Positions 33,855-43,930 of a stretch of 61,832 nt of DNA are shown one piece after another; position 1 is the first letter of the stretch; each line of letters opens with the position of its first letter. A model generated the notes under the pieces. That model was not told where the DNA came from and searched no databases. It saw nothing but the letters and a program-made list of their open reading frames with translations. Both the position numbers and the translations under genes were made by a program. Source of the DNA: Candidatus Melainabacteria bacterium (GTDB lineage Bacteria > Cyanobacteriota > Vampirovibrionia > Obscuribacterales > Obscuribacteraceae); assembly GCA_003151275.1 (NCBI GenBank), contig PLXC01000099.1, forward strand, positions 1 through 61,832. Direction: 5' to 3'.

Positions 33855-36548
33855 CTATTTCACTGCTGCGGATTCCTCTAATTTTGCTTTAGACAAATCT
33901 GCAATTAGCTTCTCGCGCGATTCCTGATAATGGGCATTTTCGGATGCTGTTGGCTTATAGTTCCGATAAAAATTTAGCGCGTTTTGCAGAAGCGCTTGCC
34001 CCTCTTTTGCCCGGTGTGTGTCAACGTAAATCGAGCCAAGCAGACCGTCTGCTTGCGCATCCATATAAGTGTGCGGTCCAAATTCTTGCAAGACCCAAGA
34101 TTTAAAAAGATCGGCGTTTTTCTCGGCTTCTTTATAATCTCTGTCTTTAATGTCATCCGTAGCCAACCATAAAGCGCTCTCAACATAGTACTTCCGATCA
34201 AGAGAATGGGGTGGCCATTTTAAGACAATGGCTACGGAACGTCGCAACACTTCTCGATCTTTACTAAGCTTACCCTGAAGAAAATATCTATCAGCAAGAA
34301 ATTTATTGCTCTGACATTCATCAGACGGTGAGAGGTCTCCGATTCTCCTTAAAATGACAAGACGACGTTCGTGCAATGCATTTACCTGTGGTGACGATGG
34401 TGGCAAAATGTCCGCTAACGATTTGCAACAGTTTGCAATAAGTGGATAGTCCTTCGCAGGCCCCCTCTCATATTCTTGTAGACTCCTTGTGAAGTCCCTG
34501 ATCGACTCGCCGTTCCTATGCATAGCAGCTTCCAAATCGGCCAGCAAGTGGAAAGAATCCGCACTGAGTTTTTCTGGCTGTAGGTTTTGCAAATTGCTGA
34601 ATGCTTGCTGAGCCGAAGCATTGGAAAGCGCTTGTTGATTCAAACCCCGATAGCATACAGCCAGTTGAAAGCAGCATTTAGAGACTGGCATGGACGGGAC
34701 ACCGAAGTTCTTCGTTGCAGAGTCTAATGCTTGTTTTAAGAACGGCAAGGCAAGTTTACTCTGTTCATGAACGTTGTAATATCGTCCAATTGAATAGGCA
34801 CAAGCTTCAAATATTTCGTCGTGTGGATGTTTTTTTGCAATTGCGAATGCTTTCATCCTATACGCCAGCTCGGGGGACGTTCCTTGATCCAGCAGCTGAA
34901 TCCGGTAGGAGTCTGCCAATGATAAAAGGCAGCGAGCCTTTATCGGATCGTCGGCAGGAAGATATTTTTCTCCAACGGCTACAGCGGTTTTCAACACCTT
35001 TTGAGTTTCAGCAAAACGTCCCGAGTGATTTAAAAAAGTGGCAACGCTATTTGACTGATCGATCAGAGTTGAAGCTACATTTTTACTGCTGGCAGTGGAG
35101 AGAGCTTTAATTAATGCTTCTGAGTCGATTGAGGCGTGGGCTAGTTTGTCGATGTCTTTTTCAAAGTCTTTGCCGCCCTTACCCATCAACACCGATAAAT
35201 CACTCATGCCTTCGACTGAAGCAAGTTCATACTGCGCTCCAATAGCTTTTGCAAGGTTGCAGCTCCTCTCGTATAGAGCTTGGGCTTTGTCATATTCGCC
35301 CATGTCCACTGCTTTCTGGGCAAGCAAATCACACTTGGACCAAGTCACCTCAGGCTTCTCATCAATTGCATTCGGTGAATGTTCTGAGCTTGGTGGTGCT
35401 TCGGAGTTGGAGGATGACGGTTGGTGCGTTGGTGATTGCGTCCAAATGAGTGCACATGCCATCGCCATAAATATTGAGCACAACAGGATCAAAGAAAATT
35501 TGGAAAATCGGGCGTTTCTTGTTGTACTCGATCCGCTCTTTAGACCATTCACACTACCAACCATTGCACCGAAATTCAGCAGTAGGGACCGCAGGCGCGA
35601 AGCTATCGAAAGAGTTCGTCCTGCTTGCTGAGATTGCAGTATCTTCAAGTCAGCTATAATTTGCTCAGCATTTTGATATCGTTCGCTCAGTCCCTTATTC
35701 AACGCTTTAGCAATGATTGCCTCCAGCAAAAGTGGCACGTCCGATCGATAGCTGCTAATCTTTATCGGCTGATCTTGCAAGTGCATCGAAATCGTCATCA
35801 AAACATTTTCAGCCATAAATGGCGGCCGACCAGCCAAACACGCATACATGACGCATCCCAGTGAGTAGATGTCACTTTGAGGTCCAACTTTTTTACCTGC
35901 ACATTGTTCTGGACTCATGTAAAATGGGCTGCCAAAGATCTCTCCTGTCTCGGTCAGTGCACTGCTGAAATTCTCATCCTCGATAAGCATTTTAGCCACA
36001 CCAAAATCGATGATGTAGACATTCAAACTATCATCCGTTTTTGATACCATGATGTTGCCAGGTTTCAAATCTCTGTGTACGATGCCTTGTTTGTGAGCAT
36101 ATCCAAGCGCGTCGCACAGTCGCTCCATTATGTGAATAGCCAAGTCGTAATCAAGTTGTCCATGCTTTTCAAGATATTCGGCCAGACTTTCGCCATCGAC
36201 CAAGTCCATCACCAAGTAGGTGTGATTGCTCTCAGATACACCATAATCGGTCACTGCCACTAGCGAAGGATGATTCAATCTGCTAGCAGCGCGGGCTTCA
36301 ACATGGAATCGTAGAAACGCCTTGGGGTGAGTGGCCTTCATTGAATCAAAAAACTTAATGGCTACTCTTTTATCCAAGGCGACGTGCAAGGCTTCATATA
36401 CGATGCCCATGCCACCACGACCGAGCATTCTTATGACTTGGTATTTGCCGTCAATCAGCTCGCCAGCTTGAAGTGTATGTTCGTCATTGGAAATTTTTAC
36501 TGACTTCTGCGACAACGAGACATGAGGCTCTTCACCGGAAGATAGCAT
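33855..36548 (-). CDS. Ser/Thr protein kinase with TPR-type C-terminal domain
   Basis: 897 aa. Hanks-type kinase (residues ~35-315): GRGGMG at 43-48, catalytic Lys 65, HRDLKPGN with Asp 160, DFG at 181, MSPEQ. A membrane helix follows at about 350-370 (FSLILLCSIFMAMACALIW), then an outer Pro/Ser linker and a helical tetratricopeptide-like region (about 405-890; AQALYERSCNLAKAIG, LPFLKQALDSATKNFG). Cytoplasmic kinase with an extracytoplasmic protein-binding domain, as in the LRR kinase upstream. Preceded on the DNA by a 19-bp degenerate repeat array (36585-36850). Confidence 0.92.
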   Translation of the reverse strand: MLSSGEEPHVSLSQKSVKISNDEHTLQAGELIDGKYQVIRMLGRGGMGIVYEALHVALDKRVAIKFFDSMKATHPKAFLRFHVEARAASRLNHPSLVAVTDYGVSESNHTYLVMDLVDGESLAEYLEKHGQLDYDLAIHIMERLCDALGYAHKQGIVHRDLKPGNIMVSKTDDSLNVYIIDFGVAKMLIEDENFSSALTETGEIFGSPFYMSPEQCAGKKVGPQSDIYSLGCVMYACLAGRPPFMAENVLMTISMHLQDQPIKISSYRSDVPLLLEAIIAKALNKGLSERYQNAEQIIADLKILQSQQAGRTLSIASRLRSLLLNFGAMVGSVNGLKSGSSTTRNARFSKFSLILLCSIFMAMACALIWTQSPTHQPSSSNSEAPPSSEHSPNAIDEKPEVTWSKCDLLAQKAVDMGEYDKAQALYERSCNLAKAIGAQYELASVEGMSDLSVLMGKGGKDFEKDIDKLAHASIDSEALIKALSTASSKNVASTLIDQSNSVATFLNHSGRFAETQKVLKTAVAVGEKYLPADDPIKARCLLSLADSYRIQLLDQGTSPELAYRMKAFAIAKKHPHDEIFEACAYSIGRYYNVHEQSKLALPFLKQALDSATKNFGVPSMPVSKCCFQLAVCYRGLNQQALSNASAQQAFSNLQNLQPEKLSADSFHLLADLEAAMHRNGESIRDFTRSLQEYERGPAKDYPLIANCCKSLADILPPSSPQVNALHERRLVILRRIGDLSPSDECQSNKFLADRYFLQGKLSKDREVLRRSVAIVLKWPPHSLDRKYYVESALWLATDDIKDRDYKEAEKNADLFKSWVLQEFGPHTYMDAQADGLLGSIYVDTHRAKEGQALLQNALNFYRNYKPTASENAHYQESREKLIADLSKAKLEESAAVK

Positions 36549-36584
36549 GTACTTTACCTACACGATTGTGATGCGATGGCGGGT

Positions 36585-36850
36585 GATGAACATTGGACTG
36601 CACACTGAACTTTGGACTCAAGCTGAACTTTGGATTTCTCACTTAACTTTGGACTCACGCTGAACCTTGGATTGCACATTGAACTTTTTGCCTTTGTATA
36701 AATCGGTGCGTTACATGCTGAATTTTGAATTTGAATTATATTCAACTTTGGATTATATACGAACATTGAATACTCAACTTTGGACTTACATAGGAACGAA
36801 CTTGGATTTACATACCAGCATTGAATTGCAGAGCGAAAACTATCAATCCT
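36585..36850. repeat. Degenerate ~19-bp tandem repeat array
   Basis: About ten imperfect units resembling TGAACTTTGGACTCACGC, for example at 36606, 36625, 36642 and 36661, and more diverged further on. All are A/T-rich and non-coding, located in the upstream region of the TPR kinase gene. Confidence 0.7.
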
Positions 36851-37239
36851 TTATACCCTCTCACCCGTTCATAGTTCCGACCTACTAATGATTTTCATTG
36901 GTTTGGTCGATAGAACGCCGGGACACAGCAAGAGCACGCCAAGTAAAGCACGACGAGGACTCGATAGGCACGGTCCAGGTACGGCAAGTCCACAAGAGAG
37001 GGCAAGCCAATTTCGCTGCTCTCTAAATAGGTAAGTGAAAGCCCTTCTGAAAACCCAGATTCGCTGCTCACCACTTGGTCACACCGGAAGTCTAATATCC
37101 AAAGTAGCAGATCTTCACCCCGAGAAATGCAGCAACCGTACCAACGAAGTTTGCTTACAGGTTCCCCCTTATCCGCCACCGGATAATCCTCCTCATTCGT
37201 TATTTTTGGCAGTACCCATCAAAATAGGCGAGCAATAAC
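36851..37239. other. Intergenic region before the Pro-rich gene
   Basis: No convincing gene. A 67-codon frame from GTG 37035 to TAA 37236-37238 ends one base before the next ATG and is Pro-rich at its end; it might be a small leader gene, but has no good ribosome site and no recognised family. Confidence 0.3.
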
Positions 37240-39192
37240 ATGACAAATAGAAATGATTCTTCATCACACCACCGCGATAACAGCGATCACTCTTCATCGT
37301 CACATCAGCGAGCAAGCTACAACACCTCTTTGTCACTGTCATTGAGTTACCAACATCAGGACAATTCCACCAATTACTATGACCGTACACAAACACATAA
37401 TGATCAAACTCATGTTACTGACCTTTCCACACAAGGTGCGCTCGACGCCTGGGCTCCTCGCCGTTCCGTCAGATCCAATGACTACCGCGATCCAGAAAAT
37501 TTCAGCAACCCATACAACGACTTAGATGCAGCGAGTCAAATCAACCGCACGCAAGGATTCAATGCAGCTCGCGGTACTTATATGCGCAGCATCGAGGACG
37601 CTGACGGCATTAACGTCAGAAACGTCAAAGAAGATCATAAATATGACTTGCAAAGTCTGGATCGCATAAATTCAAGAGAAACCGATCTTTCAAGATTTGG
37701 CGGATCGTTTGAAGACATGCAAAACCTCGAGCAACAACGACGTCAGATTCTGGACAACGAAAGCCAACTGAAAAACTTGTATTTCGCCCCTGCAAATACA
37801 CGCATCTCAATGGGTCTGGCTTGCATCAAAACCGGCGATCCGATGGAAATGTTGGAAGGGCAACGACTGATTGAAGATGCAAAACAAAAGCGTCCCGAAA
37901 TAGCCGAAGACCCTCGCCTTCAGCACATGATCGATAATGCTTATCAGGTCGGCTATAGAGCCAACAACAATTATGGTCGATCGGCGAACGGTTCTGAATA
38001 TCCACAAGGATCGGTGTATCAGCGTACAGATAGTCCAGAATCGGAACAACAGCCAGCAAATCGCTTACCTCAAGTAATCGTGCCGAGAACAGAAAGTCAG
38101 CGACCAGAGCAAGTTCCGCCACCGTTTGTCCCACAAACCACACCTACACGTCCAGCTCCATGGGAATCAGGATATCCTGTCCAACCGAATCCAGAACTTC
38201 CATCACGACCTATTGTTCTTCCAACACCTTCAACTCCAGAACTTCCATCACGACCTGTAGTTGTTCCAACACCTGCAGCTCCTGAACTTCCGCCAAGAGT
38301 GCATGCCGAAATACCACCACCAGCAGTGATACGAAATGATGTCCCTGCAATCATACATCCAACAATTGCATTGGTTCAAAGCAGCCAAGCCCGCATCCCC
38401 GACGCAGAAGCAGTGAATTGGATGAACAGCAGATATCAACACCTTACAACAGAAAGTCTCGTGCAGGTTACCCGCGAAGCACAGGACGCCTATCAACAAG
38501 CCTTCAATAATACAGGTCGAAGCTTCAATCCCTATTCTGATTCAAGGGAAGAACGGGGCAAAGTTGCAGGCGAGGCTGCAAGGGCCGATAAGATGATTGA
38601 ATACGCTAGAGCCAGAAACTCTGAGTTGGCAAATCTTTTCGAGACATCAAATCAGCCACACTCTAAGGATTCAGATTTAGCGAGACAAGCGATAATCACC
38701 ACCATTAAGAATTCCGCGGAAAACGTGTCTACTGAAGGGCAAGCCAGACAAATCTCAGAACAGTGCTGTGAGCAAGTGAAGAAATTGTGTCAGCCAGATG
38801 CTAATGGTCGCACGGAAATGGTGGATGCAGTAAAAATTGGTCTGACCGAATCTTCGCATCTATCGGGTGGTGGCAAGGCCTATCTAATAGACGGACTTGA
38901 GGCGTTGGCCTCAGGCCCATCGCCAGCCATCACAAACGAGACTGCTGGTAGACTGGCTCTTCTCGCCCTCAAGCATGACGTTGAAAATACACCACGTCTC
39001 GGATCACCAGATCGTCCTGGCGAATCACGTGCTGAGTACACACAACGACAAATTCGTTTGATTGGGATGATTGACAAATTTGGTTTTAGATCAGCCATGG
39101 GTGACTTGCAAGATCTGATCAAATCAAATGCCACCGACGAAGTCAGACAAGCAGCCGCACGAGCGCTAGCTGATCTGCGACAAGCAAGCTAA
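37240..39192 (+). CDS. Large Pro-rich protein with helical C-terminal repeats
   Basis: 650 aa, no signal peptide. N-terminus rich in Ser, His, Asn, Tyr (1-60). A middle helical part (about 110-225) is followed by a proline-rich linker (about 265-370) with three repeats of PELPSRPxVxPTP. The C-terminal 270 residues are helical and end with GDLQDLIKSNATDEVRQAAARALADL, a HEAT-repeat-like unit. Function unknown; the design suggests a scaffold. Followed by a good terminator at 39211. It belongs to the same kind of long low-complexity protein as those at 29019 and 49283. Confidence 0.7.
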   Translation: MTNRNDSSSHHRDNSDHSSSSHQRASYNTSLSLSLSYQHQDNSTNYYDRTQTHNDQTHVTDLSTQGALDAWAPRRSVRSNDYRDPENFSNPYNDLDAASQINRTQGFNAARGTYMRSIEDADGINVRNVKEDHKYDLQSLDRINSRETDLSRFGGSFEDMQNLEQQRRQILDNESQLKNLYFAPANTRISMGLACIKTGDPMEMLEGQRLIEDAKQKRPEIAEDPRLQHMIDNAYQVGYRANNNYGRSANGSEYPQGSVYQRTDSPESEQQPANRLPQVIVPRTESQRPEQVPPPFVPQTTPTRPAPWESGYPVQPNPELPSRPIVLPTPSTPELPSRPVVVPTPAAPELPPRVHAEIPPPAVIRNDVPAIIHPTIALVQSSQARIPDAEAVNWMNSRYQHLTTESLVQVTREAQDAYQQAFNNTGRSFNPYSDSREERGKVAGEAARADKMIEYARARNSELANLFETSNQPHSKDSDLARQAIITTIKNSAENVSTEGQARQISEQCCEQVKKLCQPDANGRTEMVDAVKIGLTESSHLSGGGKAYLIDGLEALASGPSPAITNETAGRLALLALKHDVENTPRLGSPDRPGESRAEYTQRQIRLIGMIDKFGFRSAMGDLQDLIKSNATDEVRQAAARALADLRQAS

Positions 39193-39210
39193 ATCAGGGT
39201 ACGCCAGAGA

Positions 39211-39250
39211 AACGAGGTATTGCGCGGGGTGCGCGGTACCTCGTTTTCGT
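39211..39250 (+). terminator. Rho-independent-type terminator
   Basis: AACGAGGTA (39211-39219) pairs perfectly with TACCTCGTT (39237-39245), enclosing a GC-rich loop, followed by TTCGTT. It lies 19 bp after the stop of the Pro-rich gene. Confidence 0.75.
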
Positions 39251-39287
39251 TATGTGAACACGAATCACTGCTCTCAATGAAAAAACT

Positions 39288-39344
39288 TGCGACTTACCGG
39301 CGACTTTGCGACTTACCAGCGCCTTTGCGACCTACCAGGGAATC
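39288..39344. repeat. 19-bp tandem repeat, three units
   Basis: Units start at 39288, 39307 and 39326, each beginning TGCGACTTACC or TGCGACCTACC. They lie between the terminator and the end of the peptidase gene. Confidence 0.7.
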
Positions 39345-39349
39345 GCCGC

Positions 39350-42013
39350 TTACCCGCGACTATGCGGCCGCTCCTTCAAGAAACAACCTGGCATTAAGCC
39401 CAAGGCGTGTCCGAAAAATGTCATTCGATCAACGCCCATCATCGACGGCTTGTTTGTACTATGACCGGAATCCATTATGACGTACAGGAGAATGGGCGCG
39501 GCACTCCTTTGCAAATGCTGCAAAGTTGCCGCAAATTTATAACTGTGCGCAGGATTGACCCGATCATCATGACTGCCTGTGGTTATAAGAACTGGCGGAT
39601 ACGCTTGCTCCTGGACGCGATGCAGCGGTGAATAGGCGCGCAAAATTTCGAAGTCTTTCTTGTTTACTGCCGATCCATATTCAGCGGCAAAATGTTTTTC
39701 GGTTCCATAATGGTGATAACGAAGCATGTCGATAAGACCTGAACCAATAGCTACAGCACCGAACAAAGTGGGGCGCTGTGTTAAAACCGCTGCGGCCAAA
39801 AGTCCGCCGTTACTGAAACCTTTTATGCCCAAGCGCGAAGGTTGCGTAAACTTCATCTGAACAAGAGCTTTAGCGACAGCAATAAAGTCGTTGAAAGTAT
39901 TCTGTTTATTTTCACGCGTTCCTTCTTTGCGCCATTGCTCTCCGAGCCCGCTGTCGCCCCGAAGCACTGCCTCCGCGCAAACACCGCCTAACTCCATCCA
40001 AAGCAAATCGTAATAGTCGAACGCAGGTTCGATTGATTTATTAAAGCCACCATATCCGGAGAGAATCGTCGGATTGCTTCCATTCAATTTCAATCCCTTT
40101 TTGTACCGAACATAGAACGGAATTCTCCGGCCATCATGGCTGCTTGTGTACAGTTTTTCAGTGACAAACTGGTCCATATTGAACATCAACTGCAGCGGCT
40201 TTATCAAATCCAAGGATGCTGTGCGCAAATTGAAGTTATAGATTCTGCTAGGGATTGTGTAGCCCTCGACTAGCAATCTCACCGAAGGAAAATCCATGAA
40301 ACGTAAATCGAGTACGGAGGTGCCGGTTGGGAGCTCAACCCGATTGAGTTTAACGCCATCTTCGACTCGAATGGTTTCAATCACTTGGCCCTTTGGAGTG
40401 CTGTAGAGACAAAACAAATAATCTCCCCAGACAAAGGCACGCTTCAGCAGTCCGCGCTTTTCGGCAACCTCAACTCTCGGTCGAAAACGGATCGCTGTCT
40501 TATTTCGCGGCTGAAGCTTTCCAGCATTGACAGACACGATGCGTAGCATTGGTGCATTTTTGTTGGTAATAAAAAACAACTGATCTTTCTTTTGACCAAT
40601 AAAATAAAAGTAGCTTTTCTGCTCGGGCATCAGCTGGTACCGCTCATAACGACGCGATGTCAGCGCTACTAAAAAAACAGAGTAGCGATGGCTTTTGGTT
40701 CCCGATGTTGTGACTAGCAGATACTTGCCGTCGCAAACGATACTTATGCCGGCATAGACACCAGGATCGTCCATCTCCCAAATGAAAATATCGCGCAATT
40801 GCGCGGTACCCAGCTTATGGAACATGATTCGTTTGTGATTGCTTGATTTTGAAAAGGCAGTGTAATAGAAGCCACTATTATCTGATTTCCAAGTTATCCT
40901 GCACGCGCGCAAATTGTGTAGAACGCCTCGAATATCCTTTCCGGTCGACATGTTTCTGACATGAATTGACTGCCAATCAGAACCTTTTTGAGCAACCCAA
41001 TAGGCTACATATTCGCCATTCTTGCTAATGGAAGTGGATAACAGGAGCGAATCGGGAGATAGATGACTAGTATCAAGCACCAATTTTTCAAAGCGACCGC
41101 GTCGGCTCGATCGACGTAATTGCGTCATCGGTCTGTTCTGGGAAAAATAATACTTGCCTACCTTGTAGGAAATCTGCAAAGGCTCAACTTCGAACATCTT
41201 ATTGATGCGTGACAGCACTTCTGCTCGTCCTGGAATTTGGTGAAGATATTGTTCAGCATGTTGCGTTTGCGCTTGAATCCATTTTTTCGCCTCTTCAGAC
41301 TGAGTGTCTTCCAACCAACGAAACGGGTCGTTAATAATATGGCCGAAGTATTTGTCAGCCTGCGGTCGCATCTCCGTGGCTGGTGCCGACAATGCGGACA
41401 ACTTGTCTTCAACGAGCTTGCTTGCGCGGGTAGCTAATTTGAAGATATCTGAACTTGCATTCAACTCTGAATTCGCTAGCGAAATTAGCTTTGTCGCAGC
41501 TTGCGACACTGCGATAAGCGGCGTGTGCTCATTTGCTGCCATTTGTAAAGCTCGTGCGAATGTTTCGAGTGCGGGTTCGAATTGTGAACCGCGCCAATAA
41601 CAATATCCGGCTTGTGTCAAAGCAGGGCACGGCCAATGGCTATGCAGCGACCCAAGAATCAAGGAGAATTCAGCTACCTGAATATAGTACCGCGCCGCCT
41701 TCTTAAAATTGTTTTGATCCTCATAGCAGCTGGCAAGCCACCACAAACTGTCTAGAGCAAGAGGTTTTTTCAATCGTGTATATATGCGCGCAGCTCGAAG
41801 AAAATAAAATGGTGCCTCCTCGTATTTTTCGAGCATCTTGAGAGAAATCCCAAGTAGCCAGTATGCGTAGCCCAGTCTCTCGTCGTTTGCGCCAAAGCGT
41901 TCGATGTGCGGAAACCACTTTCGTAACAAGCGCGCCGCAAGCCGGTAATCGCGAGCCATGTAGGCATCGTAAGCGGAGCGACTATGCTTGTCCCAGTCAA
42001 ATTTTTCTGCCAT
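39350..42013 (-). CDS. Prolyl oligopeptidase family (S9) peptidase with N-terminal TPR domain
   Basis: 887 aa, longer than the usual ~700 for S9A. The first ~200 residues form a TPR-like helical domain (YDAYMARDYRLAARLL, ALETFARALQMA). Residues ~215-620 fit the beta-propeller, and the C-terminus is the alpha/beta hydrolase with nucleophile Ser 734 in GFSNGG, the Asp loop GSHDDRVNP and the His in DSGHST. S9A enzymes cut after proline in short peptides and are usually cytosolic, which agrees with the lack of a signal peptide. The ATG at 42013 overlaps the TGA of the upstream HAD-ATPase gene (TGATG), showing translational coupling. Confidence 0.9.
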   Translation of the reverse strand: MAEKFDWDKHSRSAYDAYMARDYRLAARLLRKWFPHIERFGANDERLGYAYWLLGISLKMLEKYEEAPFYFLRAARIYTRLKKPLALDSLWWLASCYEDQNNFKKAARYYIQVAEFSLILGSLHSHWPCPALTQAGYCYWRGSQFEPALETFARALQMAANEHTPLIAVSQAATKLISLANSELNASSDIFKLATRASKLVEDKLSALSAPATEMRPQADKYFGHIINDPFRWLEDTQSEEAKKWIQAQTQHAEQYLHQIPGRAEVLSRINKMFEVEPLQISYKVGKYYFSQNRPMTQLRRSSRRGRFEKLVLDTSHLSPDSLLLSTSISKNGEYVAYWVAQKGSDWQSIHVRNMSTGKDIRGVLHNLRACRITWKSDNSGFYYTAFSKSSNHKRIMFHKLGTAQLRDIFIWEMDDPGVYAGISIVCDGKYLLVTTSGTKSHRYSVFLVALTSRRYERYQLMPEQKSYFYFIGQKKDQLFFITNKNAPMLRIVSVNAGKLQPRNKTAIRFRPRVEVAEKRGLLKRAFVWGDYLFCLYSTPKGQVIETIRVEDGVKLNRVELPTGTSVLDLRFMDFPSVRLLVEGYTIPSRIYNFNLRTASLDLIKPLQLMFNMDQFVTEKLYTSSHDGRRIPFYVRYKKGLKLNGSNPTILSGYGGFNKSIEPAFDYYDLLWMELGGVCAEAVLRGDSGLGEQWRKEGTRENKQNTFNDFIAVAKALVQMKFTQPSRLGIKGFSNGGLLAAAVLTQRPTLFGAVAIGSGLIDMLRYHHYGTEKHFAAEYGSAVNKKDFEILRAYSPLHRVQEQAYPPVLITTGSHDDRVNPAHSYKFAATLQHLQRSAAPILLYVIMDSGHSTNKPSMMGVDRMTFFGHALGLMPGCFLKERPHSRG

Positions 42014-43740
42014 CACGCACCAAAGAGACTTGGACGTTCCGGCAGAGTATATCTAGTGTGAATAAAATTGCTTATTGCCACGCGGCTTTGAGCAGCTGAT
42101 GCGCCGCTGTCGGAAAACGAGTTCGCCAGTTCCGCAAGTTCTTGATCTTTGATCACCTCTTGGAACCACATCGCATAGTGTCCTTGACGCAAGTGATACA
42201 ACCAAGTTTCATCGTCAACACCGTCCGCGATGCGAACAAATATCCGCAAGTTACTTGCTTGCAAATTCAAGCGAAAGTCTGGTCCCGTAAAAAAGAAACT
42301 TCTTTGATAGCCAACATCGCCTTGTGCGTATTTACGAAGATGGCGTCGGTGTTCATGAATCGTAGGTAGCAAGCGCACTTTCACCACAGTATCCGGCGAA
42401 GATCTAAGCCACAAGAGAGCCTCGTCTCGCTCTAAAGCGATCGGTTCGAAAGTGGGAATCTTCAACGCTTGAGCGCGAGCAAAGTCGTTAATCACTTCAT
42501 GCGCGTCCCGTCCGGTCGCGATCAGTGTGTCAATATTAGCGAGGATTGTGGGCGATAGTTCGGACGGATGCACCGTCACTAACAGCAGTCCCGGGAAATC
42601 TCGCGGAAGCGCCTCGCTTGTGTGTTTCCAATCCGGATACAACATGTGGTGCGCCTCTTCCACTACGAACCAATGCGGTCGACCGGTCGAAAGACGAAGG
42701 TCCTGGATGGCATTTAAAAGACGCGCGAAGTATGGTGGACGCTCCGCAAAATTCAAGCCGACCAGATTGACTGTAACCCTATTGTCGGGATTATTGAGAG
42801 CAAGCAAAACGTGATCTACATCTGGTGCATTTGTGGTGCTACCCATTGTCACGGCACCTGGAAATCCATCAAAATCTGCTTCAGGATCAACGACGACGAA
42901 CTGGTAACGTTCCGCTGCCAATCTTTCCAATAGTCCACAAGTCAATCGCGATTTGCCGCTGCGAGAGGGTCCGGCGATCAGCACCCTGCTGTTATAAGCG
43001 TCAATTGAGACGGGACCTTGACTGGAAGTGCCAATAGGCAATCTCGACCTAACCATCTCTAGACGGAGTTTTTGTAGATCGTTATCCAAAAGCTGGTCAA
43101 CAAGATCGCACACACCGTCAGCTTCACTTTTTTCCAAAACCCAGTCCGCATCGCGCTTTACCAACTTTGTGGCGTTAGCAACTGCAACGGAACACTTGCA
43201 CATTGACAAGAAAATGTGATCATTCTCCGCATCGCCCACGCCAACAACGTTATGAGGTGAGATGCCTAGCTCGTCAAGGGCAACTTGTAAGCCTGACGCC
43301 TTGTTTACACCTGGTGGCAGAATCATGATAGCGCCGCGATTGAAGCTAAGTTGTAAATCGAGACCAAGACTTCTAATGACGGCGAGTACTGCCGAATCGT
43401 GGGGAGACCAGGTGGCGATGATCGCTTCTCCGATCGTCAAATTGGATACGCCTTTCTTCTTCAACTTGGCCACGAAGCCGGGCGGTGGAGGCGCGCAAAG
43501 CAGTCGGCTGCGGTTTATTCGGGGATCGTAGAGAACAGCGCCGTTTTCTAGAACAATGCTGTCGAACGTATCCAGTTCTTGACAGGATTCGAGTAGCTGT
43601 TCAAGCGTTCTACCGGTCACCAAGATGACTTTCCGGCCAGAAGCTCGAAGCTGCCTGAGCTTGCCCAGAACCTCAGGATTTGGCTTGTCATCGGTTGTTA
43701 GCGTGCCATCGTAGTCGCAAGCTAAGGCCATGTAACGCAT
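42013..43740 (-). CDS. HAD phosphatase fused to HerA/FtsK-like P-loop ATPase
   Basis: 575 aa. Residues 1-220 are a Cof-type HAD domain: motif I DYDGTLT at 9-15, TGR motif II, and GDAENDHIFL as motif IV, with the N-terminal nucleophile Asp present. Residues ~255-420 form a P-loop ATPase: Walker A GPSRSGKS, Walker B WFVVEEAHHM, then arginine-containing sensor region, resembling DUF87/HerA-type helicases or transport ATPases. The C-terminal ~140 residues have no known domain. A hydrolase tied to a motor or switch ATPase is unusual. Coupled to the downstream peptidase through TGATG. Substrate unknown. Confidence 0.88.
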   Translation of the reverse strand: MRYMALACDYDGTLTTDDKPNPEVLGKLRQLRASGRKVILVTGRTLEQLLESCQELDTFDSIVLENGAVLYDPRINRSRLLCAPPPPGFVAKLKKKGVSNLTIGEAIIATWSPHDSAVLAVIRSLGLDLQLSFNRGAIMILPPGVNKASGLQVALDELGISPHNVVGVGDAENDHIFLSMCKCSVAVANATKLVKRDADWVLEKSEADGVCDLVDQLLDNDLQKLRLEMVRSRLPIGTSSQGPVSIDAYNSRVLIAGPSRSGKSRLTCGLLERLAAERYQFVVVDPEADFDGFPGAVTMGSTTNAPDVDHVLLALNNPDNRVTVNLVGLNFAERPPYFARLLNAIQDLRLSTGRPHWFVVEEAHHMLYPDWKHTSEALPRDFPGLLLVTVHPSELSPTILANIDTLIATGRDAHEVINDFARAQALKIPTFEPIALERDEALLWLRSSPDTVVKVRLLPTIHEHRRHLRKYAQGDVGYQRSFFFTGPDFRLNLQASNLRIFVRIADGVDDETWLYHLRQGHYAMWFQEVIKDQELAELANSFSDSGASAAQSRVAISNFIHTRYTLPERPSLFGA

Positions 43741-43900
43741 CAGTCTCTAACCTCAATTGGATGTTCACGTTTAGGAGCATGAACCCACAAGACGCTGTGA
43801 TTCAATAGTCGCAGAAAACCGAGGGTATTCAGCAAATATTCTTCTTGTCATCACCAATCGTTAAGTGAACATCACAAGAATAAGATGCCTATAAGCTTCT

Positions 43901-43927
43901 GAGCCTGGCTTCGGAGCCATAAAGCTC
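43901..43927 (-). terminator. Hairpin after the GT39 gene
   Basis: GGCT-TCGG-AGCC at 43907-43918 forms a stem-tetraloop nested in GAGC (43901-43904) and GCTC (43924-43927). It is at the 3' end of the minus-strand GT39 gene; a U-tract is missing, so the call is tentative. Confidence 0.45.
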
Positions 43928-43930
43928 GAT

